Positions 16,356 to 24,162 of a stretch of 64,000 bases of DNA are shown here, piece after piece; within the stretch, counting starts at the first letter, position 1, and the number at the start of each line of letters is the position of its first letter. The translations under genes and the position numbers were made by a program. The notes below the pieces were generated by a model. That model was given only the letters and a program-made list of their open reading frames with translations, ran no database searches and was not told the origin of the DNA. Source of the DNA: SZUA-442 sp963792405. GTDB lineage: Bacteria; Actinomycetota; Acidimicrobiia; Spongiisociales; UBA5794. Where the stretch lies: the NCBI GenBank assembly GCA_963792405.1, contig CAWBVU010000006.1, positions 1,612,001 to 1,676,000 on the forward strand, written 5' to 3'.

Positions 16356-18089
16356 ATGGACGAGCTGCTCCAGAAGGCCGCAGACATGATCGGGATGCCG
16401 CCTGCCCTCGCGAAGCGGTCAGCCGAGGCCAGGGCCGCCAAGGAGGGCACCACGGTCGAGGCCGTGTTGCGCGAGTGGGCGGGCGAATCCCCAGCGGTCG
16501 GCGAGACGGGCGCCGCCGGGGTCGACCCCGAGAGCCACGCGGCGCCTCCGGCCGAGGCGACCCCTGAGCCCGTTGCGGCGGCAGCACCAGCACCGGCGGA
16601 CGCCCCGACCGAGATCACGACCGACTACCTCGTCGCACTCGCCGCCGACGCCAAGCGGATGCCGCCGAAGCTCGTCAGGTCCTCCGCCGAGGCGCGGGCG
16701 AGGAATTCGGGCGGCAAGGTCGACGCCGTCCTCGCCGCATGGGCGGGGGTGGATCTGGCAGACCTGGAGAAGAGGGTCGCGGCAGGTGAGGCGCTACCGG
16801 TGGCCGAAGGGGCCCCTGCGTCCTCGTCGACCCCGTCCGCGGAGGGCGCGCCGACGTCGGCGCCCATACCTCCAGCCCCCGCCGAGGCTGCAGCACAGCC
16901 GGCCGCAGCAGCCCCCGCCGCCGTAGCTGCGACGATGTCGATGGACGAGCTCCTCGACAAGGTCTCCGAGGCCAAGGGCATGCCACCCGCCCTCGCCAAA
17001 CGATCCGCCGAAGCCAGGGCGAAGAAGACCGGCGAACCCGTCGAAGCCGTCCTCGCCGAGTGGGCAGGTGTCGAGGTCGGCGCCATCGCCGCCGCGACAC
17101 CCGCGGCGCCAGCCGAGGCTGCAGCACAGCCGGCCGCAGCAGCCCCCGCCGCCGTAGCTGCGACGATGTCGATGGACGAGCTCCTCGACAAGGTCTCCGA
17201 GGCCAAGGGCATGCCACCCGCCCTCGCCAAACGATCCGCCGAAGCCAGGGCGAAGAAGACCGGCGAACCCGTCGAAGCCGTCCTCGCCGAGTGGGCAGGT
17301 GTCGAGGTCGGCGCCGTCGCCGCCGCGACACCCGCCGCTCCCGCCCCTGCGGCGGCCACTGACCCGACGCAGGCTTCCCCCGGCGCCGACACACCGTCCG
17401 AAGGTGATGTCGAGGTCTACGAAGCGGCAGTCCCCGACGTGGCACCCGTGGACCATGCGGGGGGTGACAGCGGCGCCGTGGGTGCGGAGCCGATCGGTGC
17501 GGCACCAGGGCGTCGAGGCGGGTATCCGACGTGGCTGGCCGCCGCGTTCATCCTCATCCCCCTCCTTGCGGTGACCTACGTGCTCGTGTCACCCAACGGA
17601 CCCGACTGCGGAACGGCAGGCCAGCTCAGCATCGACCCGGCCACCGGTCTCGCCGTGAACTGTGACGGATCCGAGTACGGGTCGTCCGTCGTCGACTTCT
17701 TCTCCCAGGGCGCCGCGATCTACGCGCAGTGTGCGGCCTGCCACGGGGCGGGCGGCGAGGGCGGCGTCGGTCCGGCGTTCGCCGGGGGCGCGGTGCTCGC
17801 GACGTTCCCCGCCGGGCAATGTGTGGACCACGTCGAGTGGGTGACGCTCGGGACGTCCGGGTTCCCGGAGCCCACCTACGGGGCGAACAACAAACCCGTC
17901 GGCGGCGGAGGCATCATGCCCGCCTTCGGTAACGCCCTGACACCGGAGGAACTGCGTGCCGTCGTCCTGTACGAACGCGTGGCGTTCGGAGGCGAGCCGG
18001 TGGAGGAGGCGCAGGTGGACTGCGGCCTCGTCACCGCAGAGGGCGAGATCGTCCCCGAGGACCAGATGGTCCAGGCATCCGACGGCTGA
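16356..18089 (+). CDS. Membrane cytochrome c with four cytoplasmic helical repeats
   Basis: 577 residues: four copies of a ~43-residue module (1-43, 89-132, 196-239, 273-316) joined by Ala/Pro linkers, one membrane helix (391-411, WLAAAFILIPLLAVTYVLV), then an extracytoplasmic monoheme cytochrome c domain with CAACH at 459-463 and GIMPAFGN as candidate axial Met. The module reads MDELL-x8-MPPALAKRSAEARA-x3-G-x2-VEAVL-x2-WAG. Topology puts the repeats in the cytoplasm, while heme is outside. Modules 3 and 4 are almost identical at DNA level. It follows the CcoNO-like gene by 8 bp with AGGGAG as ribosome site, so it should serve as its cytochrome partner (CcoP-like role). The module matches no family I recognise. 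Confidence 0.88.
   Translation: MDELLQKAADMIGMPPALAKRSAEARAAKEGTTVEAVLREWAGESPAVGETGAAGVDPESHAAPPAEATPEPVAAAAPAPADAPTEITTDYLVALAADAKRMPPKLVRSSAEARARNSGGKVDAVLAAWAGVDLADLEKRVAAGEALPVAEGAPASSSTPSAEGAPTSAPIPPAPAEAAAQPAAAAPAAVAATMSMDELLDKVSEAKGMPPALAKRSAEARAKKTGEPVEAVLAEWAGVEVGAIAAATPAAPAEAAAQPAAAAPAAVAATMSMDELLDKVSEAKGMPPALAKRSAEARAKKTGEPVEAVLAEWAGVEVGAVAAATPAAPAPAAATDPTQASPGADTPSEGDVEVYEAAVPDVAPVDHAGGDSGAVGAEPIGAAPGRRGGYPTWLAAAFILIPLLAVTYVLVSPNGPDCGTAGQLSIDPATGLAVNCDGSEYGSSVVDFFSQGAAIYAQCAACHGAGGEGGVGPAFAGGAVLATFPAGQCVDHVEWVTLGTSGFPEPTYGANNKPVGGGGIMPAFGNALTPEELRAVVLYERVAFGGEPVEEAQVDCGLVTAEGEIVPEDQMVQASDG
16881..17335 (+). repeat. Near-perfect 231-bp tandem duplication inside the cytochrome c gene
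   Basis: Copy 1 (16881-17111) and copy 2 (17112-17335) begin GCCGAGGCTGCAGCACAGCC and differ by a single visible base (GCCATCGCC versus GCCGTCGCC) over 224 bp. The 77-codon unit contains one complete helical module plus its linker, so the reading frame is kept. Near identity implies recent duplication or gene conversion. Confidence 0.95.
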
Positions 18090-18142
18090 TCCTCCGCTCC
18101 GCGGTACTGCCGAGCCAGCGTTCCCGTGTCCCGCACCGGCGG

Positions 18143-18148
18143 TAGCCT
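18143..18148 (+). promoter_or_regulatory. -10 box of the GGR-family gene (leaderless pattern)
   Basis: TAGCCT, 7 nt, then ATG 18156; no ribosome site in between. Confidence 0.55.
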
Positions 18149-18155
18149 CCGCGGC

Positions 18156-19379
18156 ATGACACCCAAGGTCCTCGTCGTCGGAGGCGGCCCCGGGGGCGCA
18201 TCCGCCGCCTACTGGCTCGCTCGCAACGGCATCGACGTGCATCTCGTCGAGAAGAAGCGCTACCCGAGGGAGAAGGCGTGTGGTGACGGTCTCACGCCCC
18301 GTGCGATCCGGCAGCTCCTCGACATGGGATTCGACTTCGACGGCCTCGACATCCACCGCGTCGACGGGCTCCGCGCCTACGCGGGGGATCTGAAGATCGA
18401 GCTTGCCTGGCCAGAGCACTCGGTCTACCCGAACTGGGGCGCCACGATGCGAAGGGCCGACCTCGACGGGACGGTCGCGGGGCTCGCTGCGGCGCAGGGC
18501 GCCACCGTCGAGCAGGGAACGACCGCGACGCCCATCTTCGACCTCGGCCGTGTCACCGGCGTCGAGTTGTCCAACGGTGAGGGCACCCGCGTCGTGCATC
18601 CCGACTACGTCATCATCGCGGATGGGTCGAACTCGAGGTTCGGCAGGGGCGTCGGTGCGGAGCGACGGAAGGACTATCCCTACGGGCTCGCCGTGCGCGC
18701 CTACTGGAAGAGCCCGAACTCGGACGATCGATTCATCGAGAGCCAGCTCGACATCAGGGACGCCCAGGGCAGGGCGATGCCGGGCTATGGCTGGGTGTTC
18801 CCCCTCGGTGACGGCGAGATCAACGTCGGCGGCGGCCTCGTGTCGACCTTCAAGGGGTGGAAGGAGGCCAACACGACGAAGATGCTCGAGGCGTACGTGG
18901 CCCAACTCCCGGAGCACTGGAAGATCACCGTGGACACCGCCCACACCAAGCCGATCGGCGGGAAGCTGCCCATGTCGCTGTCGGTGGGCCCGAAGGTGGG
19001 GCGCAACTGGGTCCTCGTCGGTGACGCCTCCGGCGCCGTGAATCCTTTCAACGGCGAGGGCATCGACTACGCATACGAGACGGGGCGCATGGCGGCGAGG
19101 TACGTGGCAGAGGCGCTCGCCACCGATGGAGCGGCCCTCGGCGGGTACGCGGAGGAGCTCGAAGCCGTCTACGGCGACTACCACAGGGTCGCCAGGGTCT
19201 TCGTCAAGGCCATCGGCAACCCGATGGTGATGCGGACGCTGACGACGGTCGGTATCCGTTCCAAGCCCCTCATGGAGTGGACGCTGAAGGTGATGGCGAA
19301 CCTGCTCGACCCCGACGAGGCGAAGATGTCCGAGCACATCTACACCGCGATCGAGCGCTCGGTCAACGTGGGCTCGTAG
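18156..19379 (+). CDS. Geranylgeranyl/menaquinone reductase-family flavoprotein
   Basis: FAD-dependent reductase of the GGR family, which saturates isoprenoid chains (menaquinone side chain in MenJ, lipids in others). It has the FAD motif VVGGGPGGASAAYWLA (residues 6-21), the family signature KACGDGLTPRA (about 42-52) with the active-site-region cysteine, and GDASGAVNPFNGEGIDYA (about 289-306). 407 residues, full length. The ATG is fixed by the leaderless -10 box. A quinone-tail role is attractive next to the respiratory block, but substrate cannot be told from sequence. Confidence 0.88.
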   Translation: MTPKVLVVGGGPGGASAAYWLARNGIDVHLVEKKRYPREKACGDGLTPRAIRQLLDMGFDFDGLDIHRVDGLRAYAGDLKIELAWPEHSVYPNWGATMRRADLDGTVAGLAAAQGATVEQGTTATPIFDLGRVTGVELSNGEGTRVVHPDYVIIADGSNSRFGRGVGAERRKDYPYGLAVRAYWKSPNSDDRFIESQLDIRDAQGRAMPGYGWVFPLGDGEINVGGGLVSTFKGWKEANTTKMLEAYVAQLPEHWKITVDTAHTKPIGGKLPMSLSVGPKVGRNWVLVGDASGAVNPFNGEGIDYAYETGRMAARYVAEALATDGAALGGYAEELEAVYGDYHRVARVFVKAIGNPMVMRTLTTVGIRSKPLMEWTLKVMANLLDPDEAKMSEHIYTAIERSVNVGS

Positions 19380-19474
19380 TGCGGCCCGTCACGTCCATCG
19401 CCGTCGCCGTCCTCCTGGCGTTCATCGTGATCGCGTTCCTCGTGAAGCTCGCATCCGGTGGTCTCTCGCCGTAG
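19379..19474 (+). CDS. 31-residue single-helix membrane peptide coupled to the GGR gene
   Basis: The GTG shares one base with the preceding TAG (TAGTG), and the product is almost entirely one membrane helix (SIAVAVLLAFIVIAFLVKLA) with a short basic N-terminus. Tight coupling and hydrophobicity support a real small protein, possibly anchoring the reductase to the membrane. No homologue is recognised. Confidence 0.55.
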   Translation: MRPVTSIAVAVLLAFIVIAFLVKLASGGLSP

Positions 19475-19535
19475 CGGGACGACCCGCCATGGCACGGCCG
19501 AACCCAGCAACCGCTGCGATACCGACGGAGTGGTC

Positions 19536-19722
19536 TACTGTGGGAGGGGAATGCGCGACCGCGCACCCGAAGCGTCCGCACGGAACAGCCGTCGCGGACG
19601 GATGCCCGGACTCCGGCCCGCGTCGTGACCTCCTGTCGCCCGTCAGACCTCTGTCCCCGCACCCGCATCGGCGCGCGTCCCTCCGGTGCACGGAGCCGGA
19701 CGCGCAGGCAAGGAGCAGGACC
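19536..19722 (+). ncRNA. Structured 5' leader of the small Cys-rich protein
   Basis: After a TACTGT box (19536-19541) lies a ~170-nt untranslated leader with two strong hairpins: CGTCCGC (19573-19579) with GCGGACG (19594-19600), and CGCGTCC+CTCCG (19674-19685) with CGGAG+CC+GGACGCG (19691-19704). The second ends 6 nt before AAGGAG, so its folding could gate the ribosome site. No known riboswitch was recognised. Confidence 0.4.
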
Positions 19723-19863
19723 ATGAAGACGAGCCCGATCATCGATGGAGGACGTCAGCGGTGCACCGCGTGCGGTCACCCGAGGAAGGAACACCGCGAT
19801 GGGGTGCGATGCACCGTGCCGAAGTGTCCCTGCGTGGATTACCAGCTACCCGACAAGGGCTGA
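19723..19863 (+). CDS. Small Cys-rich (zinc-ribbon-like) protein
   Basis: 46 residues with CTACGHPRKEH (about 14-24) and CTVPKCPCVDY (about 30-40): the CxxC...CxxxxCxC arrangement plus histidines suggests one zinc site. AAGGAG lies at proper distance before the ATG. Function unknown; the family of tiny actinobacterial zinc proteins is a guess only. It converges with the SAM hydrolase gene 34 bp downstream. Confidence 0.7.
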   Translation: MKTSPIIDGGRQRCTACGHPRKEHRDGVRCTVPKCPCVDYQLPDKG

Positions 19864-19896
19864 GACGCGTCGGGGGCTGGGACCCCGAAACGGGAG

Positions 19897-20742
19897 CTAC
19901 TGAACGGCGCGGATCTGGATCCTGTTGCCACCGTCGGGGCGCCCGACGATGACGGAGTCGCCGACACCGATCGAGAACTCCTCGTCGGCCCTGCCCCCAT
20001 GGACGGCGAGGGCGATCTGGCCGTGCGAGTCGACATGGATGACGGCTTCGCCCACGTCCACCGATCCATAGGAGGCCCCCCACCGCACCCGATGGTTCGC
20101 CGTCGTGAACGAGAGGGCGATGTCGTCGCCGGGAACGAGGTCGAGCCCTGCGAGGTCCTCCGGTGCGACGTTGAACTGGATGTTCCCGAACGTGTCGACC
20201 CACAGGGCCGTGGCCTTGATGCCACCGTTCCCTGCGGGCTCGGCGAGGGGGACGAGCAGCGGCGTGATCGCGTCGGTGGTCACGACCGGGCCGAGGTCCT
20301 CGATCGCAGCCTCGCCGGAGGCGAGCACCGCCGCCGCCGGCCCGAAGACGTCCCTGCCGTGGAACGTCGCACCCGGCGCGGGCAGGCGGAATCGCGGATC
20401 CTCGATCGAGACGATCAGATCCGCACCGCCCACCATGGCGACGGCAGGTGCCAAGAGGCCGTTGTCGGGCCCGACGAAGAAGCCCACCGGCGTGCGGGCC
20501 GCGATCGCCCTGCGTGCAGTGCCCACGCCCGGATCCACCACCGCGAGGAACACACCGTCCGGGAGGTACTGGACCGCCCGGGTGAGTGCCATCGCCCCAC
20601 CGTGGACGTCACCTCGCCGGATCCCATGGGTGACGTCGATGACACGGACGTCGGGGGCGATCCGCGCGATGACCCCGTGCACCACACCGACGAATTCGTC
20701 GGTGTGGCCGAAGTCGCTCAGGAAGGAGATGGTCGACTGCAT
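19897..20742 (-). CDS. SAM hydroxide adenosyltransferase (DUF62 family)
   Basis: Hydrolyses S-adenosylmethionine to adenosine and methionine; related to fluorinase/chlorinase. Signatures: FLSDFGHTDEFVGVVHGV at the N-terminus, AVVDPGVG (about residues 69-76), GPDNGLLAP, and FHGRDVFGPAAA, then a C-terminal beta domain. 281 residues. ATG is fixed by a TACCCT box exactly 7 nt upstream; the longer open frame overlaps the ppk2 promoter. The FHGRDVF Arg-Asp pair indicates the hydrolase rather than halogenase branch. Confidence 0.93.
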   Translation of the reverse strand: MQSTISFLSDFGHTDEFVGVVHGVIARIAPDVRVIDVTHGIRRGDVHGGAMALTRAVQYLPDGVFLAVVDPGVGTARRAIAARTPVGFFVGPDNGLLAPAVAMVGGADLIVSIEDPRFRLPAPGATFHGRDVFGPAAAVLASGEAAIEDLGPVVTTDAITPLLVPLAEPAGNGGIKATALWVDTFGNIQFNVAPEDLAGLDLVPGDDIALSFTTANHRVRWGASYGSVDVGEAVIHVDSHGQIALAVHGGRADEEFSIGVGDSVIVGRPDGGNRIQIRAVQ

Positions 20743-20749
20743 CCGCAGG

Positions 20750-20755
20750 AGGGTA
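20750..20755 (-). promoter_or_regulatory. -10 box of the SAM hydrolase gene (leaderless pattern)
   Basis: TACCCT on the minus strand, 7 nt before ATG 20742. Confidence 0.55.
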
Positions 20756-20803
20756 CCCGCCCCGCAGCGTCCGGGTCGGGGAGACCCCCTCGCCACGAAC
20801 GGG

Positions 20804-20809
20804 TACGCT
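20804..20809 (+). promoter_or_regulatory. -10 box of ppk2
   Basis: TACGCT followed by a ~33-nt leader with GAGGGAGAG before the ATG, so this one is a leadered promoter. Confidence 0.45.
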
Positions 20810-20842
20810 GTGGCCCTCGCGACCGAGGGAGAGCGCACCCCC

Positions 20843-21679
20843 ATGACCGACTCGCAGCCATCCGTGTTCGACACGATCGAGCCCGTGGTCAGCGTCAAGA
20901 AGCCGAAGCTCGACAAGAAGTTCTACGAGAAGGAGCTCGCCAGACTCCAGGAGGAATTGGTGAAGCTCCAGAGCTACGTCAAGGACGAGGGCCTCAAGGT
21001 GGTGATCATCTTCGAAGGCCGCGATGCCGCGGGCAAGGGCGGGGTGATCAAGCGCATCTCCGAGCGGCTGAACCCCAGGATCTGTCGGGTGGAGGCCCTC
21101 GGCACGCCGACCGAGCGCGAGAAGACCCAGTGGTGGTTCCAGCGTTACGCCAACTACCTCCCCGCGGGGGGCGAGATGGTCATGTTCGACCGGTCCTGGT
21201 ACAACCGTGCCCTCGTCGAGCCGGTGATGGGGTTCTGCACCGAGGAGGAGTATCGCGAATTCCTTCGGTCGTGCCCCGAGTTCGAGCGCATGATCGTGCG
21301 CAGCGGGATCATCCTCATCAAGTACTGGTTCTCGGTCAGCGATGAGGAGCAGGAGCGCAGGTTCCAGGCCCGCATCGACGACAAGACCAAACGGTGGAAG
21401 CTGAGCCCGATGGACCTCGAGTCACGCGCCAGGTGGGTCGAGTTCTCGAAGGCCAAGGACATCATGTTCGACCACACCGACATCAAGCAGGCCCCGTGGT
21501 TCGTGGTGAACGCTGAGGACAAGAAGCGGGCGCGTCTCAACTGCATGAGCCACCTGCTGTCCACGATCCCCTACGAGGACCGCACCCTCGGAACCATCGA
21601 GCTGCCGCCCCGACAGGTCGACACCAGCTACATCCGGCCGCCCATCTCGGAGCAGACCTTCGTCCCCGAGATCTACTAG
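20843..21679 (+). CDS. ppk2: Polyphosphate kinase 2
   Basis: Transfers phosphate between polyphosphate and nucleotides. Walker A-like FEGRDAAGKGGVIKRI (about residues 58-73), the ALGTPTEREKTQWWFQRY motif, FDRSWYNRALVEPVMGFC with the catalytic Asp-Arg, and the lid LSPMDLESRARWVEFSKAKD are all present. 278 residues, single PPK2 domain; the WKLSPMDLESR motif fits the class I (ADP/GDP-phosphorylating) group. N-terminal 25 residues are extra. Confidence 0.95.
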   Translation: MTDSQPSVFDTIEPVVSVKKPKLDKKFYEKELARLQEELVKLQSYVKDEGLKVVIIFEGRDAAGKGGVIKRISERLNPRICRVEALGTPTEREKTQWWFQRYANYLPAGGEMVMFDRSWYNRALVEPVMGFCTEEEYREFLRSCPEFERMIVRSGIILIKYWFSVSDEEQERRFQARIDDKTKRWKLSPMDLESRARWVEFSKAKDIMFDHTDIKQAPWFVVNAEDKKRARLNCMSHLLSTIPYEDRTLGTIELPPRQVDTSYIRPPISEQTFVPEIY

Positions 21680-21694
21680 CCAGGCGGCGAGCTC

Positions 21695-22810
21695 CTAGAG
21701 GTTCCCTCGTTTCGCCTGCTCGCGCTCGATCGCCTCGAACAGCGCCTTGAAGTTGCCGATGCCGAAGCCGGTGGCGCCGCGTCGCTCGATGAATTCGAAG
21801 AACACGGTGGGACGATCCTGGAGCATCTTGGTGAACGTCTGGAGGAGGTAGCCGTCGTCGTCCTTGTCGACGAGCAGGCTGAGGCGCTCGATCCGGTCCC
21901 AGTCGAGGTCGTACCCCGTGAGGCGCTCCTTGGCCTCCGGGTAGTACTCGTGGGGCACGCTGATGGTTTCGAGGCCGCGTGCATGGATGTCTTCCATCGT
22001 CGACTGGAGGTCGTCGGTGGACAGGGCGAGGTGCTGGACGCCCGGCGTCTTGTAGAAGTCGAGGTACTCCTCGATCTGGCTCTTCTTCCGACCCTCCGCG
22101 GGCTCGTTGATCGGGAGCTTGATCACCCCGTTGCCACCCGCCATCACCTTCGACATGAGGGCCGTGTACTCGGTCGAGATCGCCTCGTCGTCGAAGTGGC
22201 GCAGCATGGTGAATGAGAAGATCCGCTCGTAGAACTCGACCCACTCGTTCATCTTCCCGAGCTCGACGTTGGCCACGACGTGGTCGATCGCATGCAGGCC
22301 GGCGGAACGGGCGACGGCATCGACCCTCGGCTCGAATCGCGGGTCATCCCCCTCCACCTCGATGAGCGAGTGCACCGTGTCGCCGTAGGCGCCGATGGCG
22401 CCGATCACCATCCTCCCACGGTCGTTCTCGATGAGCTCGGGATGCATGTGGGGCTTCGCGCCGCGATCGACCGCCATTTCGAACGCCCGGACTGCGTCGG
22501 GGACGAGGAATCCCACGTCCCTGACCCCGGGACCGTGGAGCTTCACGTGGTCGGCGATCTCGTGGTCACCATCCTGGGCGCCGGACACGATGAACTGGAT
22601 CCGGTCGGCGCGCAGCAGATACGACGAGCGGTCCTTCACCCCGGTCTCCGGCCCCCGGTACCCCACGATCTCCATCCCGAGGAGCGCCCGGAAGGCCTGG
22701 GCGGTCATGAAGGCATTGCCCACCCACCACTCGACGGGTCCGAAGCCCATCATCGGGAACGGGTCCTTCGAGGCGAACTCCTTCGCTCTCAGGGTGAAGT
22801 CGAGATCCAT
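21695..22810 (-). CDS. hpd: 4-hydroxyphenylpyruvate dioxygenase
   Basis: Converts 4-hydroxyphenylpyruvate to homogentisate in tyrosine breakdown. Two VOC-type halves; iron ligands are H177 (IDHVV), H260 (VQHLAL) and E339 (FFEFIERRG). The C-terminal GFGIGNFKALFEAIE helix gates the active site. 371 residues; ATG chosen for its AAAAGGAG ribosome site. It diverges from hmgA, whose product takes homogentisate, across a 185-bp spacer that probably holds both promoters. Confidence 0.97.
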   Translation of the reverse strand: MDLDFTLRAKEFASKDPFPMMGFGPVEWWVGNAFMTAQAFRALLGMEIVGYRGPETGVKDRSSYLLRADRIQFIVSGAQDGDHEIADHVKLHGPGVRDVGFLVPDAVRAFEMAVDRGAKPHMHPELIENDRGRMVIGAIGAYGDTVHSLIEVEGDDPRFEPRVDAVARSAGLHAIDHVVANVELGKMNEWVEFYERIFSFTMLRHFDDEAISTEYTALMSKVMAGGNGVIKLPINEPAEGRKKSQIEEYLDFYKTPGVQHLALSTDDLQSTMEDIHARGLETISVPHEYYPEAKERLTGYDLDWDRIERLSLLVDKDDDGYLLQTFTKMLQDRPTVFFEFIERRGATGFGIGNFKALFEAIEREQAKRGNL

Positions 22811-22995
22811 GGGTCGCTCCTTTTCCGGTGCATGCCGCACTGGCATGGGACCGCGCGGTTGGGGACGGCGGAGCCGCAAGTATGCCAAAGCGGCTGCACC
22901 CGGCGCTCGGGCGCGTAGAAGATTCGGTCACCGGTGGTGCGAAGCCCCCGGCCACTCGAGTGCGTACCATGGCAGGGACGACCAGCGAGGAGACC
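22811..22995. promoter_or_regulatory. Divergent hpd-hmgA control region
   Basis: Minus strand: CATACT-like box (22879-22884) upstream of the hpd ribosome site. Plus strand: TACCAT at 22965-22970 about 25 nt before the preferred hmgA start. No clear operator palindrome seen. Confidence 0.3.
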
Positions 22996-24162
22996 ATGCC
23001 GTACTACCGGACCGTCGGCGAGATCCCCCCGAAACGGCACACGCAGTTCCGCCAACCCGATGGCTCGCTCTTCACCGAGGAGTTGATGGGCGAGGAGGGG
23101 TTCTCGTTCGACTCCGCCCTCCTGTATCACCGCCACCCACCCACCGCGCTGCGATCGATCGAGGCCATCGACGTCGAGGCGCAGGCGACCACGCCGAATC
23201 ACCCGCTGCGCCCCCGTCACTTCCGCACGCATCAGCTCAAGGCGGGCGGTGATGCGGTCATGGCTCGCTCCGTGCTCCTCGGCAACGAGGACTGCACCAT
23301 CTCGTACTTCGTCGGTTCGGAGAGCTCGGAGTTGTACAAGAACGCGACCGGCGACGAGATGGTGTTCATCGAGCAGGGCAGCGGCACGCTCGAGACGGTC
23401 TTCGGCGCCTTGCGCTTCGAACCCGGCGACTACCTGATCATCCCGGCGTCGACGATCCACCGATACGAGCTGGACCGGTCCGTGGAGCCCGTACGCGCGC
23501 TCGTGCTCGAGACGAGGGGCCACATCGGGCCGCCCCGTCGCTACCTGTCCCGCAACGGGCAGCTGCTCGAACATGCCCCGTATTGCGAGCGTGACCTCCA
23601 CGCTCCGACGGCGCCCCTCCTGAGGGACGGCGAGGGCATCGACGTCCTCGTCAAACATCGAGGGGGCATGACCAGGTTCGTCTTCGAGCACCACCCGTTC
23701 GACGTCGTCGGCTGGGACGGATGCCTCTACCCCCACAAGCTCTCGATCCACGACTTCGAGCCCATCACGGGCAGGATCCACCAGCCGCCACCCGTGCACC
23801 AGACCTTCGAGGCGCCAGGCGTGGTCGTGTGCTCGTTCGTGCCGCGATTGTTCGACTACCACCCCGATGCCATCCCCGCCCCCTACCACCATGCCAACGT
23901 CGACTCGGACGAAGTGCTGTTCTACGTCGACGGCGACTTCATGTCCCGAAAGGGCGCAGGTATCGAGAAGGGGTCGATGTCCCTCCACCCGGGGGGCCAC
24001 ACGCACGGCCCCCAACCGGGATCGGTGGAGGCCAGCATCGGCAAGCAGGGCACAGAGGAGCTCGCCGTCATGATCGACACGTTCCGCCCCCTCGACCTCG
24101 GACCGGGGGCGAAGGACTCCGAGGACGACGGATACGCATGGACCTGGCTCGAGGGACGATGA
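22996..24162 (+). CDS. hmgA: Homogentisate 1,2-dioxygenase
   Basis: Ring-cleaves homogentisate to maleylacetoacetate. The start MPYYRTVGEIPPKRHTQF and EELMGEEGFSFDSALLYH are typical; the iron-binding region is around PAPYHHANVDSDEVLFYVDG and HPGGHTHGPQPG near residues 300-345. 388 residues from the ATG at 22996, where family similarity begins and GAGGAG lies close upstream; an ATG at 22969 would add nine residues. Its stop overlaps the next gene as ATGA. Confidence 0.95.
   Translation: MPYYRTVGEIPPKRHTQFRQPDGSLFTEELMGEEGFSFDSALLYHRHPPTALRSIEAIDVEAQATTPNHPLRPRHFRTHQLKAGGDAVMARSVLLGNEDCTISYFVGSESSELYKNATGDEMVFIEQGSGTLETVFGALRFEPGDYLIIPASTIHRYELDRSVEPVRALVLETRGHIGPPRRYLSRNGQLLEHAPYCERDLHAPTAPLLRDGEGIDVLVKHRGGMTRFVFEHHPFDVVGWDGCLYPHKLSIHDFEPITGRIHQPPPVHQTFEAPGVVVCSFVPRLFDYHPDAIPAPYHHANVDSDEVLFYVDGDFMSRKGAGIEKGSMSLHPGGHTHGPQPGSVEASIGKQGTEELAVMIDTFRPLDLGPGAKDSEDDGYAWTWLEGR

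Noticed and set aside
16881..17335. CRISPR-like or transposon repeat
   Set aside because: The repeat is a direct, in-frame duplication of coding sequence with no spacers, terminal inverted repeats or transposase.
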